A program made the position numbers and the translations under genes. Source: Heligmosomoides polygyrus polygyrus (lineage: Eukaryota > Nematoda > Chromadorea > Rhabditida > Heligmosomidae). From it: DNA of 64,000 bases. The stretch covers positions 92,948,728-93,012,727 of the forward strand of contig OX377204.1 of the NCBI GenBank assembly GCA_947396885.1, in the 5' to 3' direction. Shown in pieces: positions 1 to 9,982 of this stretch; within the stretch, counting starts at the first letter, position 1; each line of letters starts with the position of its first letter. The notes under the pieces are model-generated. The model was not told where the DNA came from and did no database searches. It worked only from the letters and a program-made list of their open reading frames with translations.

Positions 1-423
1 GTCACAGATACGTGTCATCCTCGTCCGGACCAACCATCCTCGGTTCCCAGGTCTTTGTAGCGTCTGATGGATCTACATAGAATCTTTCAATGAACTCCAG
101 GACGCTGGTGAATATCGCGTGCTGAGAAGCCTTGACGGTAAGTCCAATGGTTTAAGCATGGTGGCACGAACGTTTCGACATGTTGAAAAACTATTTCTTT
201 TTTGGCTTGAGTGAGATAGGCATAAACAGATTGGCGCAGTAAAAACATAAAAGCATAGAAAAACCAGAAGCTGCGAATAGGAGTTCAAATTCTTCGCGCT
301 TGTGGTGTCGCTATAATTTTGGCGCACCCTGTACACGTTGTTGGTTATATTGAATGATAATCAATTTTAAACAACATGTATTATTGAAAACATGACGTTT
401 TCGCAACCATAATACTTATCGGC
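1..423. other. No gene recognised
   Basis: Ordinary AT-leaning sequence with only a short minus-strand reading frame that has no domain, splice context or repeat match that I can see. If lectin gene copy A has further 3' exons they lie to the left of the window start. Confidence 0.5.
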
Positions 424-600
424 TACCCTGTTGTCCCGCGGAAGGGTCCGTGGATGATCGCGAATCGTGTTAGGATCCCACACCTGGTTAATCGCCGGTC
501 CCCGCTACGCCCACAGTCAGCGGACCGCCGCCGACGGACGATGAGGGAGTTGTTATACTTTCTGCCTGCGCGACGGCAGCCTTCTGCGTTGTGCACCGCG
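424..600 (-). repeat. GC-rich CCGCGG interspersed repeat, copy 1
   Basis: Read on the minus strand, this stretch matches two other segments (about 15,398-15,595 and 23,060-23,235, both plus). The shared features are CCGCGG blocks, a GAAGTATA(A/C)CA motif, a CCGCGGTGCA-type end and a terminal GCGGAAG/GTATAAC-like sequence. The three copies are diverged. It is probably a non-autonomous DNA element, but no clean termini were resolved. Confidence 0.5.
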
Positions 601-1282
601 GAGGGCTGTCGATGGGCGATGCAGGTTCAAGCTCGGTGTCAGAAACGCGCTCCAATGCGATGCGGCCCTTTACGATTCGTCGACGGCCGTCCTCGGGGCA
701 TGAAAATGGCTGAACTGGCCCGAAGCCTCTCATTTCGCGAGTGTTGTAAGGCTCCGAGTGGCTGTAGCAGTATTCGATACACCTACGGTATACCACCGCT
801 CACTCCGAGGTATAACATAGGCCATAAGGAGCATGAGCCTTTAAGTTCAACGGCTAGGCCCTGCCGACGTCTGTAGGTGAGTGTTTTCCGTCTTTTTTTT
901 TAAACCGTATGTTTCCACTTGTCGTTTTTTGTATTTTAGGTCCACCTAGGATGCGCTCTATCACATACTAGGTGGACTTATCGAAATCGCTGCACCTTTC
1001 CAATTAAGAGAGCGCCGCCCCATGTTAATATGTTAAGAGTAGCATAATTAAAAGTTTCCTTGCAGCTGAGGAGCTATATGCTGTCTGTTCCCCACAACGT
1101 TGGAGGCTATGTCGTAAAAAGCAACCACGAATACCGTTAAGATAGCTATGATGCAATTGAAGTCGTGACAGCTCTCGAACGCTATGATGAGAGCTTACGA
1201 TCTTTGCGGCTTCATATTGATGACACGGGTAATCGAACGAAAAAGCCTAAAGTGTCGCTATTAATGAATTTGTCAAACCCAC

Positions 1283-1400
1283 TTTGAAGGAAATGAAGAA
1301 GAGTGTCATCGGCGTCAAATCCATAAGCCAGGTCCGCGCATTCTGATTTGCAAAGCTCGCGGGCCTTATACCAGTTAACCTCTTCAGTCGCATTAAATAC
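1283..1400 (-). pseudogene. C-type-lectin-like gene copy A, first lectin exon
   Basis: This 118-nt exon reads on the minus strand from an acceptor TTTCAG at 1,401 to a donor GTGGGT at 1,277-1,282. It encodes VFNATEEVNWYKARELCKSE and then a hydrophobic stretch ending FLQ. The W-x-x-A-R-x-L-C pattern is the classic first half of a C-type lectin domain. It enters in phase 0 and leaves in phase 1, exactly like its paralogue at 30,690-30,801, with two extra codons in A. The exon itself looks intact. I call it a pseudogene only because the upstream signal exon of this copy has lost its start codon. The partner exon with the second half of the domain is not in the window. Confidence 0.7.
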
Positions 1401-1579
1401 CTGAAATGCTTGTAATATTAAACATATTCACCAACACATTCTAACGTGATAACATACAATGCCTACATAGGAAAGTATTCGCGTTAAAGCGTCTTATGCT
1501 GTGCTAGCAGGAGAATCTGTACTGGCTTTTCCTACGATTAAGGAAATTACACTATTTGAAAGCAAAGGCTCCGGCGCAA

Positions 1580-1800
1580 TGTGATAACGGAGGGGTTAGT
1601 AAAATTCAACGAATCACCTAGGATGCGACTCAGCCGCATTCATCAACGACTACAACAATTTAACGGAGAAAATGCAGCCAAAATTCCTGATAGCACAGCT
1701 TATCAACAAGCGATATGGTGGAATGTTTCACCGTTTCGATTGATAAGCTACCGCTATCAGGAATTTTGGCAGTATCGTCTCGGTTAGATTGCTGTAAGTC
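1580..1800. mobile_element. Degenerate fold-back MITE (CAG-target family)
   Basis: The sequence contains ATTCATCAACGACT, AATTTAACGGAGAA and a long imperfect hairpin around GCGATATGGTG, all diagnostic of the family seen cleanly at 27,973-28,150. It lies in the same place in the duplicated segment as the copy at 31,403-31,568, so it was inserted before the duplication and has decayed more here. Confidence 0.55.
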
Positions 1801-2564
1801 ATGGATAAATCTCGCTTCAGAAGATAAACATGTCTACGACTTGTTCGTGGGGCAGCTCTGATGGCTTTTGCAATGCTATCACAAGGGCGCACTCTAATGT
1901 AGACCTGCTTTTCAAATTTTGCTGTTATAGCGTCAAGGAATGTTACACGTGGATAGTTCTAGAAATACCTATAAATGGCCTGGGCATGTTTTGATATTCG
2001 CAATAATCGGATATATGGAGTGGTAAGATTATCATCGGTATCATCGGACGCCTACAAGTGGCTGGAAAAGTTGATGACCTTCATTGTTGTTAACAAAGTG
2101 TCACAAGATTGTAATTACAGGAGTATTATTATTTTACTGTTATTATTATTTACCGTATTACCTACTCATAGGCAAAAGCAACAGTGTGTCTAGTTCTATC
2201 ACACTTCGTATGTGTGCTGGGTCAGAAACACGTATAGAAACCTCAGTTGTGTCACCGTCAATAAGAAGTCAAAAAAGGCGAGTGTACAAATCAAGGGATA
2301 TGAAAGATCAACACAATGCGACGAATTGTCAGCTAAACAACTGATGGAGACAAGGATGGGTTGTTGAGCTCAAACCGACACCTTAGCAGGGCTAAACCTA
2401 GGGTTGTGTTAGGCTCTGGAAGTCTCAAATTCGATAGCGTACGCGTTAACAATCCCAACGCCCGGTGCCGGAAAAAACCAGACGACGCTGAGTAAAGAAG
2501 CCCTTCTACCAAACTCATCGGTGGGTTGTACCACAACCCCAAGGTCTCTCGATATATTGATACC

Positions 2565-3735
2565 AGATGTTCAACGGCCTGCCGGCCGCCAAACATTTGG
2601 TTGGCGCTTCGGCCCAAACCCGGAGAATAGAATACCCCGAACGTCTTCTTCTCTTCTTTACGCCTTCTCTTATTCATTACAGTAAAAAACTGGTTTTGCT
2701 ATATAGAATGGTAGAGCGGAATAGGGCAAAACAGGTCTACTACCATCACTGGGCCCCTCTTAACTGGTCCCTTATCACTGGTTCCCCTTTACTGTCATCC
2801 CTTTTCCGGTTCACCCTTCACTGGTCCACCTTCCCCTTCGTCGGTTCTTACTACTGCTCCCACCTTCACTGGACCTCCCTTTACAGGTTCCCTCTTCGCT
2901 GGTCATCCTATCCTTCACCGATCCCCACTACTGGTCCCATCCTCACTGGTCCCCTCTTATTCATCAACCCTTTTCCGGTCCCCCTTTACTGTACCCCTTC
3001 CCCCATTCACCGGTCCCCATTACTCGTACTTTCCTCACCGGTCTTCCCTTCACTTGGTTCCCTCTTTCACTGGTCAACCTTCTATCGATCCCCCTTTCAG
3101 TGGACCCCTCCACCACCTCACCGGTCCCCATTACTGGTCCCTTCCTCACCAGTCCCCTTCACCGGTCCCCTCTTCACTGTCAACCTTCCACCGGTCCCCT
3201 TCACTGGACCCCTCCCCCCTCCTTCACCAGTTCCCCTTGATTAGACTGCTCCTCCCTTCACCTGGTCTCCTCTTCACTGGTCAACATTCTACCGGTCCTC
3301 CTTCACTACCCCTCGTCCTCCTTCACCGGTTCCCCTTTCACTGGATCCTCCCTCACCGGTCCTCATTGCTGGTCCCACCTTCACTGGTTTCTCCTTTATT
3401 GGTCAACCCTTTACCGGTCTCTCTTACTGGAACCCCATCCTTCACCGGTCCCATTTACTGGTCCCACCTTCACTGGTAACACCTCTTCTGAACCGAGCAC
3501 CTATTGAACAATGTCGGTGACATGTGTTCTCAACCCGAATGTGCTTTGCGCGACATCGGTGACACGTCGCCTGAATCTGAAAGGCCTTTCGCGACATAAC
3601 CGCCGCCAAACGTCTGCTTGAGAGCTTCAGCCAAGCCACAAGAATAGAACACTCCACCCGTCTTCCTTTCTTGTTTAGGCCTTCTTACTCCAATTACAGT
3701 GAATAACTGGTTTTGCTATATATGTTGAACAGTAT
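2565..3735 (-). repeat. Composite VNTR element, inverted copy
   Basis: The block begins with a 'head' (2,565-2,740; GCCGGCCGCCAAAC ... TTCATTACAGT ... GGTTTTGCTATATA). A minisatellite of CACTGGTCCC/CACCGGTCCCC words follows (about 2,750-3,475), then a few units of a second minisatellite built on GTGACACGT/ATGTCGGTGACA (3,484-3,600), then a second head (3,600-3,735). The same parts occur in reverse orientation at 5,265-6,665 and 6,676-7,690. It lies within the first coding intron of lectin gene copy A. The long reading frames across it (Pro/Leu/Ser-rich) are repeat artefacts. Confidence 0.8.
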
Positions 3736-5250
3736 GACCGGATTTGGTCGGGCAGAACCTTCAAAACTGCTCCTGTGAATCCTGTCCACCCTCTTTCGCA
3801 TGTGCGCGGTTTGTTCCTGAGTAGCTATTCTGTCTGACAAGAAACAGATTTTGAGAGGCCTAATCCGAAGTTAGTCTGCAGAAACAAATAAAATCAGTCA
3901 ATTGAATTTATTGGTATTTGTCGACCGTCAATACTATTTAATGTCCGACGGCAAAAATACTGCTCCGGTATCTATAGACCGGCCCCTCGACACACATGAC
4001 ACGACGTCTGTAGAGCGTCTTCAGAAACCCGACACACGCAGGACGATATTGAGACAAAATACTGGTCCACCCTTTCAAAAAACTGGTCCTCCCTTGATAG
4101 TTCCTCCTAGTACACTGAGGCGTTGCCCACTCAAGACATCGTAAATAGTTTGCGTCGAGGATATAGTTTACCAGCAATATTCCATGATTAAGCAAAGAAA
4201 GCCCAGCTGGCATACGCCGCCATTTTAAAGGCAAGCTTTGGCTTCAGCCGCTTCTCACTGACCGATAATGTGAATCGCGGATTAAGCGAATCATATAGAG
4301 TAAGATTGTTGTCGCCAAGACCGGAATCAAACAAACATTTTATCCAATAGAAAGACTTCATGACAACATCTTTTGCTAACAATAAAAACATCATGACAAC
4401 ATCTTTTGCTAACAATGAGTTATTTACTTAGTGCCCCGACCAGAGTTTTACTTGGGTATGCATTATATTCCTCGAGTGCGCAACAATCCGCACAACACTG
4501 TCGCAGGCAACTTCTCGCAGTCGGTCACTGCGACAGGTTGTTCCCAGCCTTCGGCTTATGTTATTCCATCGATGACACAATATAGGCTCATTTCTCCCAT
4601 CTCCAAACAGCACATTGACGGCAAAGGGTGAAAGCAACGGCCTTTAGCTTAACAAAACAACAACACTGACTCCCTGATGATCCCCAAAATCTAAGCTGAG
4701 AATAATACTCTACCTCTTATCAATCTCTCACAGTTGTCCGCTAGTATACTGCAGCTAGGTGCTAAACAGGGGTGAGCGTAAATACGGCTTAGAGATTTTA
4801 CGATTTATGACATTTGTCGCGACTCGAAGGTCGCAAGCACCGACGAGAAGGCGAGGCCTTCCGCAAGGGGCGTGGGAAGGGTTTAAATAGCCGCCGCCAC
4901 GTCCCGTCGGTGTCTTCCGGTCTGCCCGTTTCAGTGGTAGTAGGGCCGGTCAGCCACCCCGGCGCAGCCAGTCTCGGACTGCCGGGTCAGTCGCCCGTCT
5001 CGCGCAGTTCGCTCATAGGGCTGTCGGGACTAACATCAATCGCGATTCCGCCAAGCTCACAAGATCACAATGAGCCTAACATGCAGAGGCACCAAAACTT
5101 AGGAGTATACAAGTCCTGCACTAGTGTCTTCAGTCCAACTCGTAATGGTCACTCAAATGTCATTGTGTTTGCATAAAATGTGTAAATTAGATTGAATGCC
5201 GGGTGCAAGAGTAGTTATATGATCGTTAATAACTCATGATCCTACTATTA
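3736..5250. other. Intronic sequence, no gene recognised
   Basis: No domain, terminal repeat or splice-flanked exon is visible. There is a short direct repeat near 4,350-4,415 (two copies of CATGACAACATCTTTTGCTA). The part around 4,840-5,030 is GC-rich and open in one frame but resembles nothing I know. Confidence 0.4.
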
Positions 5251-5264
5251 CTATATATCCTACG

Positions 5265-6665
5265 AGAGCTGTCGTTTTTCTGTGTATGAGTGGGTGTGTT
5301 TGTGGATGTGTTTGTTTGCACAGAAGTGCTGAAGGAGTGTGTAGGGAGGAAGTATAGGGAAGGGGGGGGGAAGGGGTTGTAGTTGTCACCAGTTGTCAAC
5401 AGTTGTAGTTGCCGACAGGCGTCCATGTTCAGACGACATGTCACCAATGTCGCGCAAATAACGTTAAGGTTGAGAAGACGTGTCACCGATGTCCCTCAAT
5501 GGGTGATCGGATTCAGACGACGTGTGACTGATGTCGGGCAAAGCAGGCCCGACTTGAGAAGACATGTCACCGACGTCGTTCATCAGGTGCCAGGATTCAG
5601 AAGAGGTGTCACCAATGTCGCGAAAGGCCTTCCAGACTCAGACGATGTGTCACCGATGTCGCGCCAGGGTTCCGGATTCTCACAACGTGTTAACGATGTC
5701 ACGCAAAACACGTTCAGGTTGAGAACACATGTCACCGACGTTGTTCAACAGGCGTCCGGGTTCAGAACCGATGTCGAGCGAGGGTTCCGGATTTAGAAGA
5801 CGTGTTACCAGTGAAGGTGACCGGTGAAGGATGGGGTTCCAGTAAGGGGGAGCGGTAAAGGGTTGACTAATAAAGGAGGGACCAGTGAAGGTGGGACCAG
5901 CAATGGGGACCGGTGAGGGGGATCCAGTGAAGGGGGAACCGGTGAAGAAGGGGAGAGAGGTCCAGTGAAGGGGGACCGGTGAATGAGGGGGAGGGGTTCA
6001 GTGAAGATGGGACCGGTGAGGAAGGGACCAGTAATGGCGACCGGTGAAGGGGGATCCAGTGAAGGGGGAACCGGTGAAGGAGGGGAGAGTGGTCCAGTGA
6101 AGGGTGGAGCGGTGAAGGAGGGGAGGGGTACAGTGAAGGGGGGACCGATAGGAGGTTAACCAGTGAAAGAGGGAACCAGGTGAAGGGGAATCGGTGAGGA
6201 AGATATCAGTAATAGGAACCGATGAATGGGGGAAAGGGGTCCAGTGAAGGGGGACCGGAAAAGGGTTGATGAATGAAAGGGGGACGAGTGAGGGTGGGAC
6301 CAGTGATGGGGATCGGTGAAGGATAGGATGACCAGCAAAGAGGGGACCAGCAAGGGGAGGTCCAGTGAAGGTGGGAGCAGTAGTAGGGACCGACGAAGGG
6401 GGACCAGTGAAGGGTGAACCGGAAAACGGTTGACAATAAAGGGGAACCAGTGATAAGGGATCAGTTAAGGGTGGTCCAGTGAAGGTGATGGACCTATTTG
6501 CCCTATTCCGCTATACCATTCTATATAGCAAAACCAGTTTTTCACTGTAATGAATGAGAGAAGGTCTAAAGAGGAGAAGAAGACGTTGGGGGCGTTCTAT
6601 TGTTCAGGTTTGGGGCGAAGCCCCAACCAGACGTTTGGCGGCCGGGAGGCCTTTGAACGTCTGGT
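5265..6665 (+). repeat. Composite VNTR element, direct copy 1
   Basis: The order is a GT-rich lead (5,265-5,400, ending TTGTCACCAGTTGTCAAC), then minisatellite B (5,405-5,815; about 46-bp units on GACATGTCACCGATGTCGC), then minisatellite A (5,812-6,480; alternating GGGACCAGTGAAGG and GGACCGGTGAAGG words), then the head (6,500-6,665; TTCACTGTAATGAATGAGAGAAGG ... GACGTTTGGCGGCCGG, inverted relative to 2,565-2,740). A second direct copy follows at once. The modular structure suggests a VNTR-carrying non-autonomous element amplified by tandem duplication. Confidence 0.8.
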
Positions 6666-6675
6666 ATATGAGTAA

Positions 6676-7690
6676 GCAAGAGCGGTCGTTTTTTGTGCAT
6701 GAGTGCGTGTGTGTGTGTTTGTTTGCAAAGAAGTACTGAAGAAGTGTGTTGGGAGATAGTATGGGAAGGGGAGTTGTAGTTGTCACCAGTTGTCAACTGT
6801 TGAAGTTGTCCACAGGCGTCCATGTTCAGACGACATGTCACCGATGTCGTGCAAAGGAGGTGCGGGTTGGGAAGAGATGTCCCCCACCTCCTTCAACATG
6901 CATCCGGCTTTAGAAGAGATGTCAGCGAGGTGGACCAACAGGTGTTGGGTTCAGAAGACGTGTCACCGATTCTCCACCAAGGACGTTCGGGTTGAGGAGA
7001 GGTGTCTACGATGTCTCGCGAGGGTTCCGGATTCAGATGACGTGTTACCAGTGAAGGTGGGACCAGTAATGGGGGACTCGTGAAGGATGGAGTTCCAGTA
7101 AGGGAGACCGGTAAAGGGTTGACCAATAAAGGAGGGACCAGTGAAGGTGAGGTCAGCAATGGGACCGATGAGGGGGGATCCAGTGAAGGGGGAACCGGTG
7201 AAGGAGGGGGAGGGGTAGTGAAGGAGGACCGGTAGAATGTTGACCAGTGAAGAGGAGACCAGGTGAAGGGAGGAGGTGTAATCAAGGGGAACTGGTGAAG
7301 GAGGGGGAGGGGTCCACAGAAGGGGACCGGTGGAAGGTTGACCAGTGAAAGAGGGAACCAGCTGAAGGAGGACTGTTGAGGAAGGAACCAGTAATGGGGA
7401 TCGGTGAATGGGGGGGGGGAAGAGTCCAGTGGAGGGAGGATCGGAAAAGGATTGATGAATAAAAGGGGGACTAGTGAGGGTGGGACCAGTAAGGGGTTCG
7501 GTGAAGGATAGGGGGACCAGTGAAGAGGGGGCCAGTAGGGAGGTCCAGTGAAGGTACTGTAATGAATGAGAGAAGGTCTAAAGAGGAGAAGAAGGCGTTC
7601 GGGGTGTTCTATTCTCCGGGTTTCCGGAAGCCCCAACCAGACGTTTGGCGGCCGGCAAGCGGTTGAACGTCTGGTTTTCCATAACGGTTT
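6676..7690 (+). repeat. Composite VNTR element, direct copy 2
   Basis: It repeats the order of copy 1 with shorter arrays: lead 6,680-6,790, minisatellite B 6,790-7,050, minisatellite A 7,040-7,555, head 7,557-7,685. Both arrays vary in unit number between copies, as expected of minisatellites. The 273-residue minus-strand frame across it is rich in PLLVPPSLV-like words and is simply the translated repeat. Confidence 0.8.
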
Positions 7691-8650
7691 AAGCTTCGAG
7701 GCGGCTTGAGACAAAAGCGATGATGAAACGCTTCAAAAAAGGTTGCAAATCTAGTGAACCTTTATTTTTTCATCAAAGCTTTGTATGGATCAACGTCTTG
7801 TAAGCAAACATCAGAACTGTTTCGTATTTCTGCTTTTTAAAAATGAGCTATAAGACAGTGACAACATTTATAGGATACTCTGTATTTCTAGATTAGTACA
7901 TATTTTTACAGCACTTGTTAGTACCAGAACTCCCTTTAGTTTTGGTTTAGCGTGGCTAGCAGTGCCAAGTGTTGTACGCCTTTTGTAGCACTTGCCGTTT
8001 AATTTGTGTCAGGAAACTGGCCTTGAGATCGAGCTCACAGCGAGTGGTACTCGCTTAGTTTAGTGGAGAGCAAGTGTCGAAAAGAGAGGACAGTCCAATC
8101 TTAGGAAAAATGTAAAATTGCATGCCGGAGAACCTTGTGATGCGCTAACAAGGAAACTGTTTGAACGGTACGCTAGAACGACAAAAACGAATACTATAGG
8201 AAGAACCTTCGCTTTCCAAATAGTAACAGAACATGCTTTATTTTTTGTCGAATCCTTGAGGAAAACGAGGAGGAGTAATGGTTAAGGGTCCGAACTTATC
8301 ACGGCGGCGTGTGGTGCCGTGGACTGGGTGGCGTAGTGGTAGAGGTGCTGCTTCATGGCCGTGACGTGGGGGGGAGTTGGTTCCCATGCTGCGGCGCGTT
8401 CTTGCACCTTTACCATAGTATCGGATTTCCATATCTGAACTTGGTTTTGGAGTTTGTCAGGGCAAGTTGTTTTTACTACTTATTCCTTGTCATCATCTCG
8501 TATTGCACCAGCAATGCCCAAATGTGCAAAATCTACCACCATGTAATTGAGATAGCGGTCGATGACGTTTTAGTGATCTAACCTAATTGAGATACGCCGC
8601 ATCATCCACAGCGGGGGCGGTGCAGTGATCCAACCTCACCAGGATACTAT
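7691..8650. other. Intronic sequence with a possible tRNA-like box
   Basis: No gene was found. Near 8,318-8,390 there is a TGGCGTAGTGGTAGAG stretch that looks like a Pol III A box, with a weak GGTTCCCATGC B-box-like sequence 50 bases on. This may be the head of a degenerate tRNA-derived SINE related to the inverted pair that follows. Confidence 0.35.
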
Positions 8651-8653
8651 CTC

Positions 8654-9010
8654 AACGGTAGGTCGGAACGGCGAAAGTGTTGTATATGGGCAGAACCGCC
8701 TCTCCCTGGGTAGTAACAAGCTGCAGGTATCTCGACACCAATACAACTCTGCGCAGAGTTAGGGGCAACGGAAGTCGCGTGTTGGCGCCTTGTTGATTTA
8801 CGTGCTCCACAGTTGACGGGATGAGGGCTCGTATCGCGACTCAGCGCAGTGCAGAGGTGGCGTAATAGGGAATAGCTCGAGCTCGTGAAGAGGGGTCGGG
8901 GGTTTGGATCCCGCAGACTGCGGTTGTTTTGCACTTTTGTAAAATCTATGTTTACCATATAGGTAATCCACCGATTTCACTGAAACTTCGTCACGGGGGT
9001 TATTTGGGGT
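8654..9010 (+). repeat. tRNA-derived SINE-like repeat (family C), left arm of inverted pair
   Basis: About 330 bases are repeated in inverted orientation at 9,330-9,680 with roughly nine in ten bases alike by eye. The shared 5' end is GGTAGGTCGGAA, followed by GTGTTGTATATGGGCAGAAC and CTCTGCGCAGAGTTAGGGGC. Inside is a tRNA-like head with an A-box-like TGGCGTAATAGGGAATAGC and a B-box-like GTTTGGATCCC. The pair could form a very long hairpin. Confidence 0.7.
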
Positions 9011-9175
9011 GCTGATCACGAATCTCACATCCGTTTTTCACGATTCGGTCGGAGGCCACCCATACCGTAGACAAGGGTGGTCCAGGCAGGGCCACCGATT
9101 TCGCTGAAACTTCGTCTAAGGGGGGTTATTTGGGGTGCTGATCACGAATCTGACATCCGTTTTTCACGATTCTGT
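8985..9175 (+). repeat. Short tandem duplication between the inverted arms
   Basis: Two direct copies of a segment containing GATTTC(A/G)CTGAAACTTCGTC and TTATTTGGGGTGCTGATCAC lie at about 8,970-9,045 and 9,090-9,175. The motif GTGCTGATCACGA also recurs at 17,775-17,790, linking this element to the tRNA-like repeat there. Confidence 0.6.
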
Positions 9176-9329
9176 CTCTACCTGCAGTCACCGGCAGAAA
9201 TTTTAAGAATGTGATCCTGTGCCTTCCTGTATCTATATTATCCAGCCGAATCAGCGAAATCGGTGACCCTGTCTGGACCACCTTTGTTAACGGCATGAGT
9301 GGTATGCTATATGTAAACATGCTCTATAA

Positions 9330-9680
9330 CACACTATAATACCCCTAGGTGGATTACCTTTATGATAAACATGGATTTTGCAAAAGTGCAAAACAGACGC
9401 AGTCTCCGGGATCCAAATCTCTGACCTCTCGTTCACGAGCCCGAGCTCTTCCCTACTACGCCACCTGTGCACTGAGCTGAGTCGCGATACGAGCCCTCAT
9501 CCCGCGCGCGCCCGTCAGCTGTGGAGCACGTGAATCAACAGGACGCTAACACGCGACTTCCTTCGCCCCTAACTCTGCGCAGAGTTGTATTGGGGTAGAG
9601 ATACCTGCAGCTTGTTACTACCCAGGGAGAGGCGGTTCTGCCCATATACAACACTTTACCGATTTTTTTCCGACCTACCG
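9330..9680 (-). repeat. tRNA-derived SINE-like repeat (family C), right arm
   Basis: This is the inverted partner of 8,654-9,010, ending with the same TATATACAACACTTTACCGA...TCCGACCTACC on the plus strand. The tRNA-like region on the minus strand reads GGTGGCGTAGTAGGGAAGAG followed by GATTTGGATCCCGG. Confidence 0.7.
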
Positions 9681-9982
9681 ATTTCCCATGCTTCCCAGCT
9701 AGTCAAACCGTCTGATCGTTGAGGAATAAGAAAAAATGAGTAGCGGGGAGAGTGAAAAGAGAGCCAAGTGAGGCCTCGCTTTCTCAGTTGCAGCGCTGCG
9801 GACCATCAGACAATATAGGCCAATGCAAAGGCCAAAGTATGTGTTCCCTTAAATATGTGTACCAATGGATAGGGCCTCGGAGTAGCGACAGCGAGAACAA
9901 ATTTTTCACGCATGGCTAGCCTCTGGATGTGAAGCCTTTGATCTCAACATTTGTGAATGAGAACAATATTAAATGCACTCAC

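Larger units (their letters stand above)
660..2550. repeat. Segmental duplication, copy A left part
   Basis: This stretch is colinear with about 30,050-32,370. Matching landmarks in the same order are a GTGAGTGTTTTC block, a pair of 'CCTAGGTGGAC' motifs, AACGTTGGAGGCT, the lectin exon, a relic of the CAG-target MITE and the block ending CCACAACC(C/T)CAAGG. Copy A is interrupted at 2,565 by a composite VNTR element absent from copy B. Copy B carries an hAT-like MITE absent from A. The duplication therefore predates both insertions. Confidence 0.8.

Noticed and set aside
2567..3479. Pro/Leu/Ser-rich plus frames suggesting a repetitive protein
   Set aside because: Translation of minisatellite A; the same applies to the minus frames at 6,156-6,436 and 6,893-7,714.
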